DNA of 64,000 nt from Limonium bicolor (GCA_023374045.1 CM041782.1:184096925-184160924); one strand, 5' to 3'. Counted from the first letter of the stretch, positions 37,659 to 50,962 are shown. Notes: generated by a model not told the origin, from the letters alone. A program made the numbers and translations.

Positions 37659-37920
37659 TCTTAAACAATATGTTATAAAATAGGCAAATATTAAAAATGA
37701 TCATACATGTATCGTTTTCATGACATCACTTTTATATAGAATTAAACAACATTCCACCAGCGTAATGCCTTAATGTCTAAAATATAATGTAATAGTTGTA
37801 TTCCCTATGTGGCAGCGTAAGCATTATGAATAATAAAACATAAATAAAAATGAACCATATATGTATATATAGAAAAGAAAAACAAAACAGTGCAGAAAAA
37901 ATGTAAATATTAAACACCAA
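37659..37920. other. Upstream region of Copia gag remnant
   Basis: This is AT-rich and non-coding, and may be leader or LTR of the Copia element. No primer site was recognised. Confidence 0.35.
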
Positions 37921-38250
37921 AGAAATCGGGCACGATGCCTCACGTGAGAAGTCAATCTTGCATGATGCCTCACGTGATAGGTCTTCCTGGCACGATGCCT
38001 CACGTGACATTTATATCTGGCACAATGTCTCACGTGATATTTATATCTGGCACAATGCCTCATGTGATATTTATTTCTAGCACAATTCCTCATGTGATAC
38101 ATAATACATTATCAAAAAAATAAAGAAATAAATGAATAAATAAACCAAGTGAAACTTCATAAATTAAACATTAATTAAACATCGCATAATTAATGAAATA
38201 ATTAACAGCGCGACACCTCACATGATATTTACTTCTGGCACGATGCCTCA
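37921..38250. repeat. Minisatellite with CTCACGTGA cores, left part
   Basis: Units of about 30 bases, ggcac(g/a)atgcctcacgtgatat plus ttatatct, are repeated about five times at 37927-38100. After an AT-rich spacer one more appears at 38215-38250. The array continues at 45501 beyond the CACTA insertion. CACGTG is a palindromic G-box core, but nothing shows regulation. Confidence 0.85.
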
Positions 38251-38334
38251 CACTGCTGAAAAAAAAAAGAATAAGCAACACCCCTTTAAAAACGGTATAT
38301 TGTAAATTGTTTTTTGTTATCATAGACCAGACAT

Positions 38335-38575
38335 CTTAAAAACGCTTTGCTGAAGAAGCGTTCTTTATTTTATCGCGCCCAAAGACAAAAACAACGCTTT
38401 GTAAATAAGCGTTCTTTATATGTAACGTATAAAGAACGGTTCACCAAGGAAGCATTTTTTATGTCTTTGGGCGCGATAACATAAAGAACGCTTCAGTTAA
38501 GAAGCGTTCTTTATGTTACATTTCGCTCAGCATAAAGAACGCTTCTTAAGTGAAGTGTTCTTTATGTTACCTAAA
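38335..38575. repeat. CACTA subterminal repeats, left
   Basis: About eight copies of aagcgttctttat or its complement form three or more hairpins, for example cataaagaacgcttc with gaagcgttctttatg. An inverted pair tttatcgcgcccaaagac / gtctttgggcgcgata lies at 38370-38388 and 38462-38480. Confidence 0.85.
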
Positions 38576-41500
38576 TTATAAACTCTTTTCGCCCTCCTGC
38601 GCAGTCTTCTCATCAATCAAATCGCGACTGTTCCGCTACCCACTCTCTGTAAACCCTCTCTGCTCTAAGCTCTCTTCTCAATCGAATCGACTGAGCCCAC
38701 GAGAAATTACCACCATCCGCTACCATCGCCGCCACTGCATGCACGGCGCCTCTTCTTCCTTTCTCCCGATACTGCGCGCCATCTTCAATAATATTTTATC
38801 TCTAATCTGCAACCACCCCCGTGATGAAGGCCATTACACGCATGCGTCGATATCGATCGCCTCTCTTTTGTAATTTGCCCGCAATCTGCAAACAGGTTAT
38901 ACATATATATGCCTATCCTTATTTTTCATATACTCTTTTGATCGGTAATTAATTTTTGCAAAATCGCACAAACAGAAACATACATGCCCTGTCACGCGTG
39001 CCTCCTGGCTTTCACTCTAGCTAGATCTACAATAATTTTACAACCTCAACTAGCGAAAGGAACATACATGCGCGCTAGATCTATCGCCTCTATTCTTCTG
39101 CTGATGAGGTAATTTTGCAAACCAAACTTGTTAATCAGGAACATACATGCTCTGTTTGTTTGGGATTAAAGATGTGAAATAAAAGTGTGTGTTTGGGAAT
39201 AATTTTGCATGCAAACCAAACTGTCGCGCGCATCTATTGTTGTACTATGTGCTGATTTTTTTACTTGCTGGTTGTACAATGGACTTGGGGATTAATTGTT
39301 TACTAGGCGTCAAATATAATGCGTATGGCATGCATACAAATATAGCCACGTAGTTATGGCGAAATTTGGTTAGAAATTAAATGGGGATTAAGTGTTTTGA
39401 GGCTTTTATATTTTTAAAATGCTATATTATATAACCTAGGGTGCAATATTAGATGACTATAGGGTGTATTAATTAATTACGAAGACATAGCATTACGGCA
39501 TGGTCAGCTTGCCTGACGTCCCCTTCCCCATATTGCTTTTACCTTAACATCCACCACCCGAATTTATCTACCTTTCGACGAATACCAACATCAAAATTTT
39601 AATTTCCTTCACTTTCTCTCAGATTTGTTATCCGGTCAGGCATTCCATTAACCCTCTAATTTTTTGCAAATCTATATGACCACCATTGGGCATATTAGAG
39701 ACCTCTACTTACAGCTTCTTAATTTATTGTAGTTATTTTTAGTATCTGTAACACCCCATCCACTTAACACACACTTACAATAAACTACAGCGGAAATACA
39801 AACCTCATCACATTACTTAACTCGTTGGTGTTACACGCCGTTAGCCACCCACGTGGCTAACAAGGCTAATCCATATACATTGTACCGGTTTGATGGGCTA
39901 AATTCCCGAGAACTACAATTATTATCCCTTTCCATTAACAACAACAACAACATACACCTTTCAACTATACCGAGTATTTATAAATTGATGCCGACAACAA
40001 TTTCGGTCTTACTACCCCTACTGTATATATACACTTAAATGAATACCCATGTACAATGACTACCCCGTCCTACTCTCGAACGGCTTTCCAGCTCTCTGTA
40101 CCTGAAATAGGAAAAGAAGAGAAAGGGTGGCCCCCAAGGGGCTCAGCACCTTTGCTGGTATGGTAATCCCGCAGCCCACATGCTACCGGGCCACGCACAA
40201 CTAATTGTCGTCTTAGCATGCGGTTGATTATATTTAAATCATGCATGTAACAGTAAACACACAACACATAACATTTCGCCTCAACGGGCTCAACAAACGG
40301 ATAATATATCCTTACTTAATAAGTCACTCATGGTATTCATTATCCCTAGAGTGTTCCTCCTCTAATGGAGCTACTTCCTTAATAGACGACACTTACCCTT
40401 AAATCGGGTTATCCTTAAACGCCTCTTTTCTCAAACTGGGATTCATATCCATGATCCACACACTTCATATCTCACAATATATATCATTCCTCACATACTA
40501 AACTTAACAACACTTTCACGTATCGACGTGCATATGATAACATCGCAATAGGAATTGCTTACAATAACATCACATAACATAACGGGAACGGTCCTCTTAG
40601 GAACCGACCCAAACATTGTTAAATCACTGGTGAGCCTAGAGAATGATGTCACCCTCATGGTAAGCTCGTTATACAATAACAACAACACTCATTACCGTCT
40701 AATAGTCGGACGAGTAACTTAAGTTAAGATGGTTCGGGTTTGGAGGCCTGAACACACCACACAAACACATGTTCCCCCTAACCGATCATAAGTCAGAATA
40801 GCTAAGCTTTGGAATAAGCTAATGTGAGATCATAACCCGTGAGGGAAACAACCATAACAAAGAGAAGGGTAAGCTAAGAAGGATACCCTCTCCCAAACAA
40901 CGCGCGAACCGGCCAAACCGGATTCCTCACTACTGTTAGTACATACTTACTTTAGATATTAGTTAGAACCCCACTATGGAGTCTATCACACCTACACACA
41001 TACAGTATTACGACTGGGTTAAACATACAAGGGAGATCCCTACATTCACATACACCACATCACATAATCAACTCACGCATAGCCGTGGTTAGAACGCCCC
41101 ATGGTTCGGGTCGTTTAATCCGAATACCGAACTCTCATGTGATCCTAGACTCAGTTAACTAAGGTTAACACTGCCGAGGTTAAATGGTATCGGAGTTGAA
41201 CACGCCACATATATGAATTACTGTAAACTCATTACATGTTTATCTTACAACGTGGCAAACATACAGAAAACACACATTGGCATACAAGCCGGTGTAATCC
41301 GGTAGGACACAGGTTGCAAGAAAACCATACCTGTCACCGGAGTCCACTTTATCACGTCCACCTACGTTCCTCGAGCAATTCTCGAACAACTGATAACATT
41401 ACATGTACTTTTATTAACATCGGGTAGCACGATCATTTAATGTCTAATGCTTATAACTTTTCCCCGTTAACTTAGTTACATAACTTTACAATTTTAACTT

Positions 41501-41675
41501 GATTTACTTTCACATTTTATTACAACTTTTCACCCACTTAATTCTCATTAAAACTCACCTAACATGTCCTTAACAACTTTATAACATCATTACCTATCAA
41601 TCCCCATCATTACATATCATCTCATAACCTTAAACAAACTCTTTTTTTTCTTTTTTTTTTTACTTACTTTGGGCC

Positions 41676-41910
41676 GTCCGACCCACCGTCCGACCCACAA
41701 CTGGGTCAGACCGTTCCAGAAACTTTTCCCGTCTTTTAAATACACCTGTCCGACCCATGTCCGACCCAACCATCTGGGTCGGACCATTCCAGAGACTTAG
41801 AACACACATGTCCGACCCAAGACCTCTGGGTCGGACCATTCCAGAAACTCCAACCGGTGACTAAAACAGAGCTGTCCGACCCACCCTGGGTCGGACCACT
41901 GGGTCGGACA
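41676..41910 (-). repeat. Hairpin array in LTR E (GTCCGACCCA words)
   Basis: There are four units of about 65 bases. Each opens with gtccgaccca and closes with tgggtcggac, separated by ccattccagaaact-like spacers. It starts 2.37 kb from the LTR 5' end. The ORFs 41736-42003 are frames through it. Confidence 0.85.
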
Positions 41911-42845
41911 ACACCAGAGTTGTCCAAAACTTGTCAAATTTTCTCCAAACTTTTCCTCAAGCCTCCTAATGTGTTCTAACATCATTTGGCACATCAAACA
42001 CACCTTTAGCCATATGCTTAACTCTTTAAATCACTCACCAAAACCATTTTATCATTCACAAATTTCTTACAAAATTCCTAGCACTTGGAATGTTTTCTCC
42101 TTAAGATTCCTAAGTGGTATTTCACCAATAATGACCACTATACCAAGTGTTTCCTCTACACCTTAACATCATCTCTCAAACTTCTTTTCTTACTAACTAA
42201 ATCTCTTTTTGACATCTTACCTAAACATCAACATTCCTAAACCTTGAACAAACTTCTTCAAGACTTGAATACATTCTCAACACTCATTGAATTCCTAGAA
42301 CTTCCAAGATAATACCTAAATCCTTGTATCACTCTAAATCACCTTAAAACATGTTTTCTTTCTTAGTAAAACATTTATCCTTTAACACTTCCTAGTTCAC
42401 CAGAACCATTTAAAACACTTAGAACTTCTTACACATTTTCCCAAATTTTGACATAACTTCTCTTGTATATTCTCACATCCAAACACTTAGGTTTTTACCT
42501 ATTTCATTCATCAAAACACCTAAAACCATCAAACACATTTTTATACACAAACTTCATACATTTAGCACTATATCACAATATAGTGCAAGCTTAAATTAAA
42601 TTGCTTGGCACTTAGGCCCTTAAATAACATGGCTCTTAGGCCCTTAAATTGCATAAACCTTAAACACTGAATTTCCACATAGTATATTGCCTTTAACCTG
42701 CAAATACACTCAATATCACATATCCCCTTAATAGTTTCCTTGAGAGCATTTTCTAGGTCATTCACCTTTGGCTCCTTAGGTATTTTATTAAGCAAATCAA
42801 GCTCATTTTCCTAAGGCATTTAAACTACATTGAGATAGCTTGTTT

Positions 42846-43187
42846 ACCTCTTTTTCCTCACAAACTTCTTTCTTGTTTCCTTGTAAAACCGGTAGGGTGT
42901 TTGGTTGTTTGTCAACTTCTAAACAATACAAATAATAGAATGAGTATTCAAGCATTGTGCTTCATCTCATTGTAAACCCTAGGCACATATATTGTCTTAA
43001 CACATTAAGGTAATTGTTTTACCTTGGAATTGGAAGAGAACTTGAATAAGTATCAAGAGAGGACTCCTCCTAGCCCTTGCAAGGTTCAAATGGAGCTAAA
43101 ACAAGCAAGGTAAAGACACCATTGTGAGGTGAATTTTCGGACAACACAAAACATGAAGGAAACATCATTTTTCTTGAGTTTCCTTAC
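42846..43187 (-). promoter_or_regulatory. Three splice-donor-like AGGTA sites in LTR E
   Basis: Minus-strand GT positions are 43187-43186 (CAAGGTAAGGAAAC), 43022-43021 (CCAAGGTAAAAC) and 42847-42846 (AGAGGTAAACAAG). Spacings are 165 and 175 bases. These correspond to the triplets in B, C and D. Confidence 0.45.
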
Positions 43188-45179
43188 CTTGAAGCAAAGA
43201 GAACAATAATATGTGAAAAGGTGAGCTCAAGCTCCATCAATGGTGAATCTCCTTGGCACCGAAATGAGGCTTTTGAAGATTTGAAAAGATAGAAGTGTAG
43301 AGCTTGCTCCAACTAGAAGAATGGTGGTCTTGAAATTGAATTTGGACCATGGAGCTAGAAGTTACAAGTGAAAGAAGATTGAGAATTGTATATGGGTGTA
43401 GCAACCGTAGAAGAGAGCATGAAGGAGGAAGGAGACGTGTGAAATGAAAGGAAATGAAAGAATGAAGATGAGTTCTACTTTTGGAAGATATTTATGTTAA
43501 AGTAAATAGTTCTTTTGCTTTATTACTTTCCTTAGTTATTTGATTGGCCAAGTGTGGTGAGTCACACATGGAGAAACCGGCCCCTTAATGTTTTAGGCCT
43601 AGTCATGGTCTTTGTTGACCAATTAATTACTTATAACAACATATGTTACAACTAGCTTATTTTAGTTACTATTCACTAAAACAAGGCACATAGATGTGAA
43701 ATTTTTGATTTCTCATTGATATAGACTTCCAAATGTGATACTATATAGTACACATGTTAATTAAAGAGTAATGATGGACATTTAGCCATTCAAAACTCAT
43801 TTACAAGACAATTTTTTCAAAAACGTGCTTTAAGACTCCTTAAAGCACTTTTTGTGTTTTAACTTGTTTTCAAGCTTGGTTTTCTTTGGTAATTGATTTA
43901 ATATGTTCATTAACATATTTATAAGGTATAGGTATGACCATTAGGTCTTATACAAATTTATCCCAGCTTAGAGCACATTTTTGCTCTTATTGACTTTAAG
44001 GTATTTTCTTATGTTATTATTTGGTTTTAACTGTCTACTAAGGTTTACTAAGGACTTAATTAGCCTTAATTACATCCTAATTGAATATTATTAAGTCTTG
44101 GTAGCTCTTTGGGTCCTAACCAAGTTCCTCCAAGCTTAGAACATGTTTTTGCTCAAGCTGTGTCTAGTGCTTTATTGCATTTTTACTATGGTTTAAATTG
44201 TTCACTGGATGTTTCCAAGGCACTTTTAGCCTTTACAAACCATATTTTTAATATTTAACTACCTATCAAGTTTGGGTTATTTCAGTATCCCTCTACATTT
44301 TTTGGCTTGCGCCTATGCACCTTCGATCGTCATCAACCTTTAATAAAAAAATTGAACTCGGACGGCCCACCAAATTTTCCTTCACGACCTTCCTTTGCTC
44401 CTTTCCTTTAGTCACCTCTGACTAGTATGCTGCGGAAGCTTCAGTAGATCGAACAATCAGAACTGGACAACACTGAAAACTTTGGGGATGACACGCTAAA
44501 TAATGTGGAATTCCGAGATCAGTAGAGACCGAGTGGTATCTGCCTCTGTCTCTTTTGTATCATGCTTTCTTCTTATGTCTCTTTTGTATCAGTAGAAGAA
44601 TCATCATGATCGTCGATACTAGCTTTCATCTTCAACAGAGGTAGCAACTGTCTTAGCGAATTGGAAATTTCTTCTCAGGTACGTATTATAAGTACTTTTG
44701 TGTTTGAATTGGTAATTTAAACTATTTGTGATGTTTGGATAAGTTTAAAATGGTGTACTTAATTGCTTTTATAATTCTCGCGTGCGCTTGTTGATTTCTT
44801 CTCAATACAATGACATACTTATTCACAACCGATCAAGTTTGTCAAGGAGCACACATGTGTTGAAAGCACTAATTGATCAGAAGAAGTCATGAGTTGTAGC
44901 TATCTGTTCTTTTTTCAAATGGTTGTATTGTGTTGAACTTGAACCATTTTTAGTAGTTTGGTTAACTAGTTACAAATGTGTAGTTGATTGGTACTACACT
45001 TAAGCCTATGTGCTAGTATAATGCAAACAAAGTACTACTGTTGCATATCTGTTAAAATTCACCATTTTGGTTGATCTGGCCTATATAATGCAAACGGTTG
45101 TGAATGGCAATTTGTGATCTGTAGCACGCATTTTGTGTTATGCGCAGGGTAATAAATTGTATAAAAATAAAATATAAAA

Positions 45180-45485
45180 AAGGACCTTATAAAACGCTTA
45201 TATGTATAAGCGTTTCTTATACTCTCGCGCCAAATGTCATAAAGAACGCTTATATTAAACAAGCATTTTTTATGTTCAGACATAAAGAATGCTTTAAGAT
45301 GAAAGCGTTCTTTATGCCTCGTAGATTCCCGCCGCCTTACACACCTTAAAAAATGCTTTTGCAATAAACGTTCTTTTAAAGTTATGTATAAAAAACGCTA
45401 CAATGCGTTCTTTAAGAGGTTCGACCATTTGCGTCACTGGCATAAAAAAACGTTCCATAAGACAATAAAAAACGTTGTTTATTCT
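45180..45485. repeat. CACTA subterminal repeats, right
   Basis: Copies of aacgctta, cataaagaacgctt and aaagcgttctttatg occur in both orientations up to the right terminal repeat. The ORFs 45059-45566 on both strands are frames through these repeats. Confidence 0.8.
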
Positions 45486-45500
45486 TTTTTTCCAGCAGTG

Positions 45501-45617
45501 TCACGTGATATTGATTCTTACACATACCTCACGTGTAATTATTTTTTGGCACGATGCCTCACGTGATACTGAGATCTGGCGTAATGCTCTGTGATACTGC
45601 AGAATATCTCACTGGTT
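45501..45617. repeat. Minisatellite with CTCACGTGA cores, right part
   Basis: The array resumes with tcacgtgatattgatt, cctcacgtgtaatta and ggcacgatgcctcacgtgat after the CACTA element. It decays by 45617. Confidence 0.8.
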
Positions 45618-45649
45618 CTCATACCCCATCATAATATTTAGAAACATAC

Positions 45650-46611
45650 AAATAGAAATAAATGATGGAGAAATTGTAAACAATGCAAGTTCAAAGTATG
45701 GGCAAGTGTACCCAACGTAGTAGTATATAAAAGTTGCGTTCCGCTAGGAGATTAGAAACTATCTCCCTAGTTCCGGATATAGTTAATAAAAGCAATTAAG
45801 GAATGGGGTTTAGCTGGAGGCAAGTTTGGTATTTTGATTTGAAAACAATTCTAAGAATAGTTAAATTAAAATGGTGTGTTGAAGGATTGGATGAAAATGT
45901 GCCTATAAAGTGGAATCACCCAAATACTCCTGAAACTTAGCTTTAATCCTAATTTTCTCTAGTTTTCTATTAGGACTAATCTAGGAACTTCACTAAGGAT
46001 GTCTTCAACTTGAATTTAGTTTGTTATCTTCCATTTACCTCTCACATATACATGTGAATGAAGCAGTTATTATTGCACAAAATCAATCGACAATTCAATA
46101 GTAGTACTTTTGACCAATCAACAACATGTGAATTGAGTTGCACCTTATAAAAATGGAAACATCCCCTGTACTATACAAGACTATCTATTTTTTTTCATAT
46201 GCTAGGCTCATAATAAGATCTAACATTGAAGAAAAATGGGATCATAAGTGTATACCCCTGAATTACCCTACATGTTAAAACAAAAAAAATAGTATAGTGT
46301 CAATGCAACGAAGAAGAAAAATGTGCGGGACTCCACCACCACACTTGCCACCAGCACGAGTAATAAGGCTACAATTTAAAAAATTGTTTCATAAACTTTT
46401 ACTTACTTGGTTAAGTCATTCTTAATCCCCACATCATCCGCATCCTAAGCGCATGGTCATTCCGATGATAATACATGTATTCACTTAGTTCTCTAAGGGA
46501 CCATTGACTAAACAATGAAGATTGTTGTAGGAAGAACTGATGTATCGACTATACGATCATGTCAATAGATGCAATATTTTTCATAGCCAAAGTCGTTGCT
46601 ACAAAGAAGGA
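45650..46611 (-). mobile_element. Athila-like LTR fragment
   Basis: Phrases ggatatagttaataaaag, ggggtttagctggaggcaag and ttgatttgaaaa align in order with 28855-28975 of the intact Athila-derived LTR. The arrangement afterwards (calm AT-rich sequence, then attaggactaatctagg) is also comparable. It is interrupted at 46611 by solo LTR D. No PBS or coding part is seen. Confidence 0.6.
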
Positions 46612-47062
46612 TGAAATACCCCAAACTTAAATATAGAGATTAAGATTATTCTAATTCTTATTAAGAGCCTAATAATGCTCAAGTAGTATTGGTGAGGAAA
46701 AATAAATCCAAAAGAAATAAAGAACGCTAAATAAGCGTTAAATAACCATAGGAGGTATGGGACCCCGGATAGCGTATTATATGGATTCCAAGGTTTAACA
46801 AGACCTAAATAATATATGGGACAACTCCTGAAGAAAACGGATCCAAATAATGAATGAAAACGCTAATAGAGCTTTAGAGCACGTTTTTCGAGAAAACCCG
46901 AAACGTGACTTTAAGTGGTCAAACAGACCCGTAAAAATTATAAATCATTAAATAACAATTATTAAGCATTTATGGAAGCTTGATAACCAGTAAATAATTA
47001 AACGAGAAAACTCCAGAAAACCGGACCCGTATAGTGAATAGTGCTAAACCGGGTAAAATAAC

Positions 47063-47120
47063 GAGCGTTTTCTGTAAAAGACGAAAAACGCTCCAACTAG
47101 TATAACGGTAGGGGGCCGGT
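47063..47120 (+). promoter_or_regulatory. Candidate promoter-side box of LTR D
   Basis: The hairpin GAGCGTTTTctgtaaaagacgaAAAACGCTC (47063-47093) is followed by GGGGGCCGGTTTTAA. It lies at the same distance from the LTR start as in B and C (451 versus 475 bases). Confidence 0.45.
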
Positions 47121-47537
47121 TTTAACGTAAAATAACTCCCCACACACACATGTAACTATCTAATTAAATAAGAGAGTAAAAAGCAAAAAAGTAATAAAGT
47201 GAAAAGGGTACTTTACCCCTTTTCTCTCACCTCACTCTCTCATTTCACTCACCCCTCTCTTTCCTCCTTCTCCCCCACCGTACTCTCCCTCTTCTCCTCC
47301 CTTGGGCTGCTATTTGAGCTCCCCCAACAACACAATGGCAACTCCCACTTCTCTCCCATGCTCTATCTTCATTTGAGCTCCAAATGTAAAAATAATTACA
47401 TATTTGTAATCCCCTCATCTTCCTTTACGTTTCTCTCTTTTCAAAATCCGAAATGAGGAAGTTCATCTCCATGGTTTTCCCCATTTGAAGAGAAAAGCAC
47501 ACCATTATGGAGCTTGGAGTCTCCTCTTTCCAACAAG

Positions 47538-47904
47538 GTAAAAATCTCCATAAAAGGTTCAAGTTTCCTCCATCTTCCTTTGGTAACCGATTTTTGCCCA
47601 TTGTAATGCCTTGTTTTCTCTCTCTCTTTTTGAGCATCAATTTCACCTTGCATGGTGGTAGATTCTCCTTCTTGAACCAAGGGCTAAAACCCCCTCTAAC
47701 ACACCCAAAGGTAAACCCTAGAAACTTGCTTTAAGCATTTCAATGAACTAGCATTAATTTAAGGGTTAGTATTTTAATTACACTTCTTTATGTGTGCTTT
47801 GGTGATGGGAATGGAGTTTGGCAACTCCATTCCCCATGTGACCGGATTGTACAAGGAAGAGAGGAGAAGAGGTGGAAAAGGGAAGAGGAAATAAGAGCTT
47901 AGGT
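47538..47904 (+). promoter_or_regulatory. Three splice-donor-like AGGTA sites in LTR D
   Basis: CAAGGTAAAAATCTC (GT 47538-47539), AAAGGTAAACCCTA (47711-47712) and TTAGGTAAGAGC (47903-47904) lie at spacings of 173 and 192. The near-palindrome ATGGAGTTTGGCAACTCCAT is at 47811-47830. Confidence 0.5.
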
Positions 47905-48780
47905 AAGAGCTCTTTCTTGAAGGCTAAATTCTATGCATTAGATTAATGGGAATGGGTAAACCAGTTAAAGAACCCAAAGAATGTATTGGTAATGTAATTG
48001 TGGAATTTTGGGTATTGTGAACTAGTATGTGAATTGTAGCCTTGGAGCCAAGTGTATTGTATATGTGCATTAGTAATGTGGACTGAGGAGTAATTGATGT
48101 ATGGTATTGTAATTGAGGAAGTAGTGGTGTACTAAGGTTTTGTATGTGTCTGGTGTAGAACCCTTGTGGTTTGGCTAGATTAGGAATAAATTTTGATGAG
48201 AGTGTGTATGTGGAGAAGTAAGAAAAGTAGGTAAGCTATGGCAAAATTTTTGGTAGGAATGTGTACATTTATGGATGGCTTGTGAATGGGAGAACCAAGG
48301 TGTGTATTGGGAGATAGTAGAGATGTTAATGACCATGGAATGGTGGTAGTGGTATGTGATTAGGAGAGTATAAAATCTGTAGCAAGAAGTACTGGATTTC
48401 ATTGGAGGAACTAGGAAGAATTAGAGTACAAGACCTAGTAAAGTGAATGCTGGGACTTGGTAGTATGATGTGAATATGGTGCTTGGGAATGTATTTGGGA
48501 TGCTAATAATGGTATGGTGGTAGTAGGAGTAGGTGTGAGTGTAAGAGTTGGAACAAAAATCTGTAGCATTGAAGTTGTAAAAATTGTTGCAAGTTGGGAA
48601 ATGGGAAAGGGATGAAGGAAATTGTGTGAGTTGATTGATGGATTTAGTAAGGAACTTGGTGTGAACTAAGGGTTATTAGGAGGTTTATTAGTGTTAAAAC
48701 ATGTGAGATTAAGTGTGTGGGAACAATGAGAAGTAATGGGTAAGGAGAGGGACTGAAAACAAATAAAAATGCAATTACTG

Positions 48781-49203
48781 GGCCGGACCGACCTTGGGAC
48801 CGGACGTGCAAGCCTGATGACCGTCAGCAGATTGTACAAGACCGACTGTGAAACAAATCGGACGAGCCGAACTTATGGGATGCGATGACCTGGACTGGAC
48901 TGCGAAATGTCGGTCGGACCAGAGAATTCCTGAATTCGCTAATGTAACCTACTGGACATGGAACGACCTACGACCCGGACTTGCAACGGTGCGGTCGGTC
49001 GACTCAAAATTTTCCCGTCTTGTACTTACTGGATGGAACTGCCTTGCGACGACTTTGCAAGGTGGTGCGGTAAATAATTCCGTCCGTCACAAACCTGGAG
49101 ATCCTGACCTTGGACCGGACTTCAAGGTCGGTCGGCCCTGAAATTTCCAGCGCATTTCCCTACTGACTTCGACCGACCCTGGGACCGACTTGGGTAAGGT
49201 CGG
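48781..49203 (+). repeat. GC-rich degenerate array in LTR D (GGTCGG / CCGGAC words)
   Basis: About four loose units of roughly 100 bases are built on ggaccggac, cggtcggac and their complements. They start 2.17 kb from the LTR start. Stems are less regular than in B, C and E. Confidence 0.65.
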
Positions 49204-50962
49204 GCGTTGACAAAAAAATGTAAATTAAATTACAGGATAATTATATATATGTATATACATGTATACCCACATATAAATGTACATATATCAGTATACATTG
49301 TTAAGTAAGGGAATAAACTTAAAGTAATGAAGAGTCAGTAAGTAAGGTGTATGTAAAGTGTGTAAGGACAATAGTAAGTCAATGTTAGGAAACGTAAGGG
49401 GAATACGAGTTAAGTTGATTATAGTTAGTTAATCACTCGATTATATGTGTACTATAGGACTTGATTTGTGAACACCGGAGGAACGTCGGATACAATACAA
49501 CGGTGTACGGTATGATTTCTTCATGCCCTGTATCCTAATCTGGTTACCCCGAATTTGTGTGCTTATTTGATCACCTATAAGATAAATGCATGAATCAACT
49601 ATATTGCCTTGACTTGTGCTTGTTTACATTGTTCTTGATATGTTGTCTTGAACAATAGTTTGTATAATTCATGAAATGTGATGAAGATGAACTGTATTCA
49701 AATCTTGTATTGTACTCATTATGGTATTGATTTCGTAGAATGTGGGTGGATGGGCAATGTATTTGTGTATGTGGCTTGAATGAGGACTTCTGCTAATTCC
49801 TAACTACCTAACTCCCAACTTAAGTGAGTAAATTTGAGATAGAAGTCCGATATAGCTTCGGCCACGCGTGAGGATGGGAGGGAACACAGAGGTTGGATCC
49901 GATTCCTGACTCTTAAACTGGTCCGCGGCCCACCCCTTAAATGGGTAGCATCCCAGATTGTGAGTCAAGTAAATCCCGTGGTGTGACAGAGTAGTCCCGG
50001 GCCGGAGGTCCCGACGACTTAACATGAGTAAGAGAAGTAAGTAAGTAAGTATGTATGAGTATGAGTATGTATGCGTAAGTACTGTGGAAACGAGTAAAAA
50101 GAGTATCTCCACCCGATTAACACGGGAGGACCAACATGAGCTAACCAGTTGGTGGATTGTGTATGTTTGCGTTGGGTATGTTACTACGTGTAGTAGTATT
50201 GTGTAATTGGCGGATTTCGAAAGAAGGTATCTGATGGTCTGTAAAGGACCATGTATGTAAGAGAAGGAGTCCCAGGTATGTATTAAAGTATGCATTGAAT
50301 GTAGTTGCATTCATTGTGTAATGTATTGTAACATTGTGTATAAGAGCTGTATGCTTATGTTTGAATGAAATCAATCGCATGTATTCGACAAGTGGTCGGC
50401 GTACCTCACTAGTAACGCGGGGTATGCGGTTATCATGCTCAGCGAAGCTGACCCCTTCGGGGGAACGTTTTTTTGTGTGCAGGTACCGAAGCAGATATGG
50501 TCAAGATAAGAGACCGGTGGCTACGCTTGGTTGCTGAAGTAGAATGTGGAGGGTGACTAAAATGGGCACACTCTTGTACTTAGGAAGTAAGTAGTTGTGA
50601 GGAATGGGTAGATGTAGACTCTTAATGGAGTATGGGAATTGAAAGAGGTATTCTACTTGTATAAGATCTTAGTAAACTTGGGTGTAGTAGCATGTATTGA
50701 ACTTATGGATTTGCATTGAATGGGAGGGGAGTTGTAGTACCTAATTGGGTAATGGTGAGTGAAGATGGTATTTGTGTAGCACTCGGATATTCCGTCCATC
50801 AGCGACCAATGTTGTATGTAGAAGTAGTAGCCTTGTTAGTCACGTGGGTGACTAATGGTCTATTGTATCACCCACTGTATGTAAGTATGTATCCGGGCTT
50901 GCGAATCTGGATGTACGAGAATTGGACGTAATGATGATTGTATTAATGGTAGGGGTGTTACA

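Larger units (their letters stand above)
39747..44284 (-). mobile_element. Solo LTR E (4538 bp)
   Basis: It runs TGTAACACCCC...TTATTTCA with a perfect 5-bp target duplication GTATC (39742-39746 and 44285-44289). No internal sequence is attached, so it is the product of LTR-LTR recombination. It is diverged from B but shares the order of landmarks: the gctcagcacc segment, the tctcgaacggc segment, the hairpin array and the three AGGTA sites. It sits inside the CACTA element, so it is younger than that insertion. Confidence 0.92.
38251..45500. mobile_element. Non-autonomous CACTA element, split by solo LTR E
   Basis: The inverted ends are CACTGCTGAAAAAAAAAAG and, read inwards from the right, CACTGCTGGAAAAAAAG. 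A 3-bp target duplication TCA (38248-38250 and 45501-45503) lies inside the minisatellite. Subterminal regions are dense in AAGAACGCTT/AAGCGTTCTTTAT motifs in both orientations, as in CACTA elements. Without the solo LTR it is about 2.7 kb and encodes no transposase. The interior near 38580-38880 is C/T-rich and 5'-UTR-like. Confidence 0.9.
46612..50962 (+). mobile_element. Solo LTR D (4351 bp)
   Basis: It starts TGAAATACCCC and ends GGTGTTACA on the plus strand, with a perfect 5-bp target duplication AAGGA (46607-46611 and 50963-50967). It shares with B and C the AACGAGCGTTTTCTGTAAAAG box (47061), the GGGGCCGGTTTT motif, the three AGGTA sites and the palindrome 47811-47830. No internal region is attached. 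The ORFs 47199-47734 and 49804-50380 are not credible proteins. Confidence 0.92.

Noticed and set aside
49804..50310. 168-codon minus-strand ORF in solo LTR D
   Set aside because: It runs antisense to the LTR, is rich in Thr/His/Ser/Tyr from AT-rich repeats, and has no known domain.
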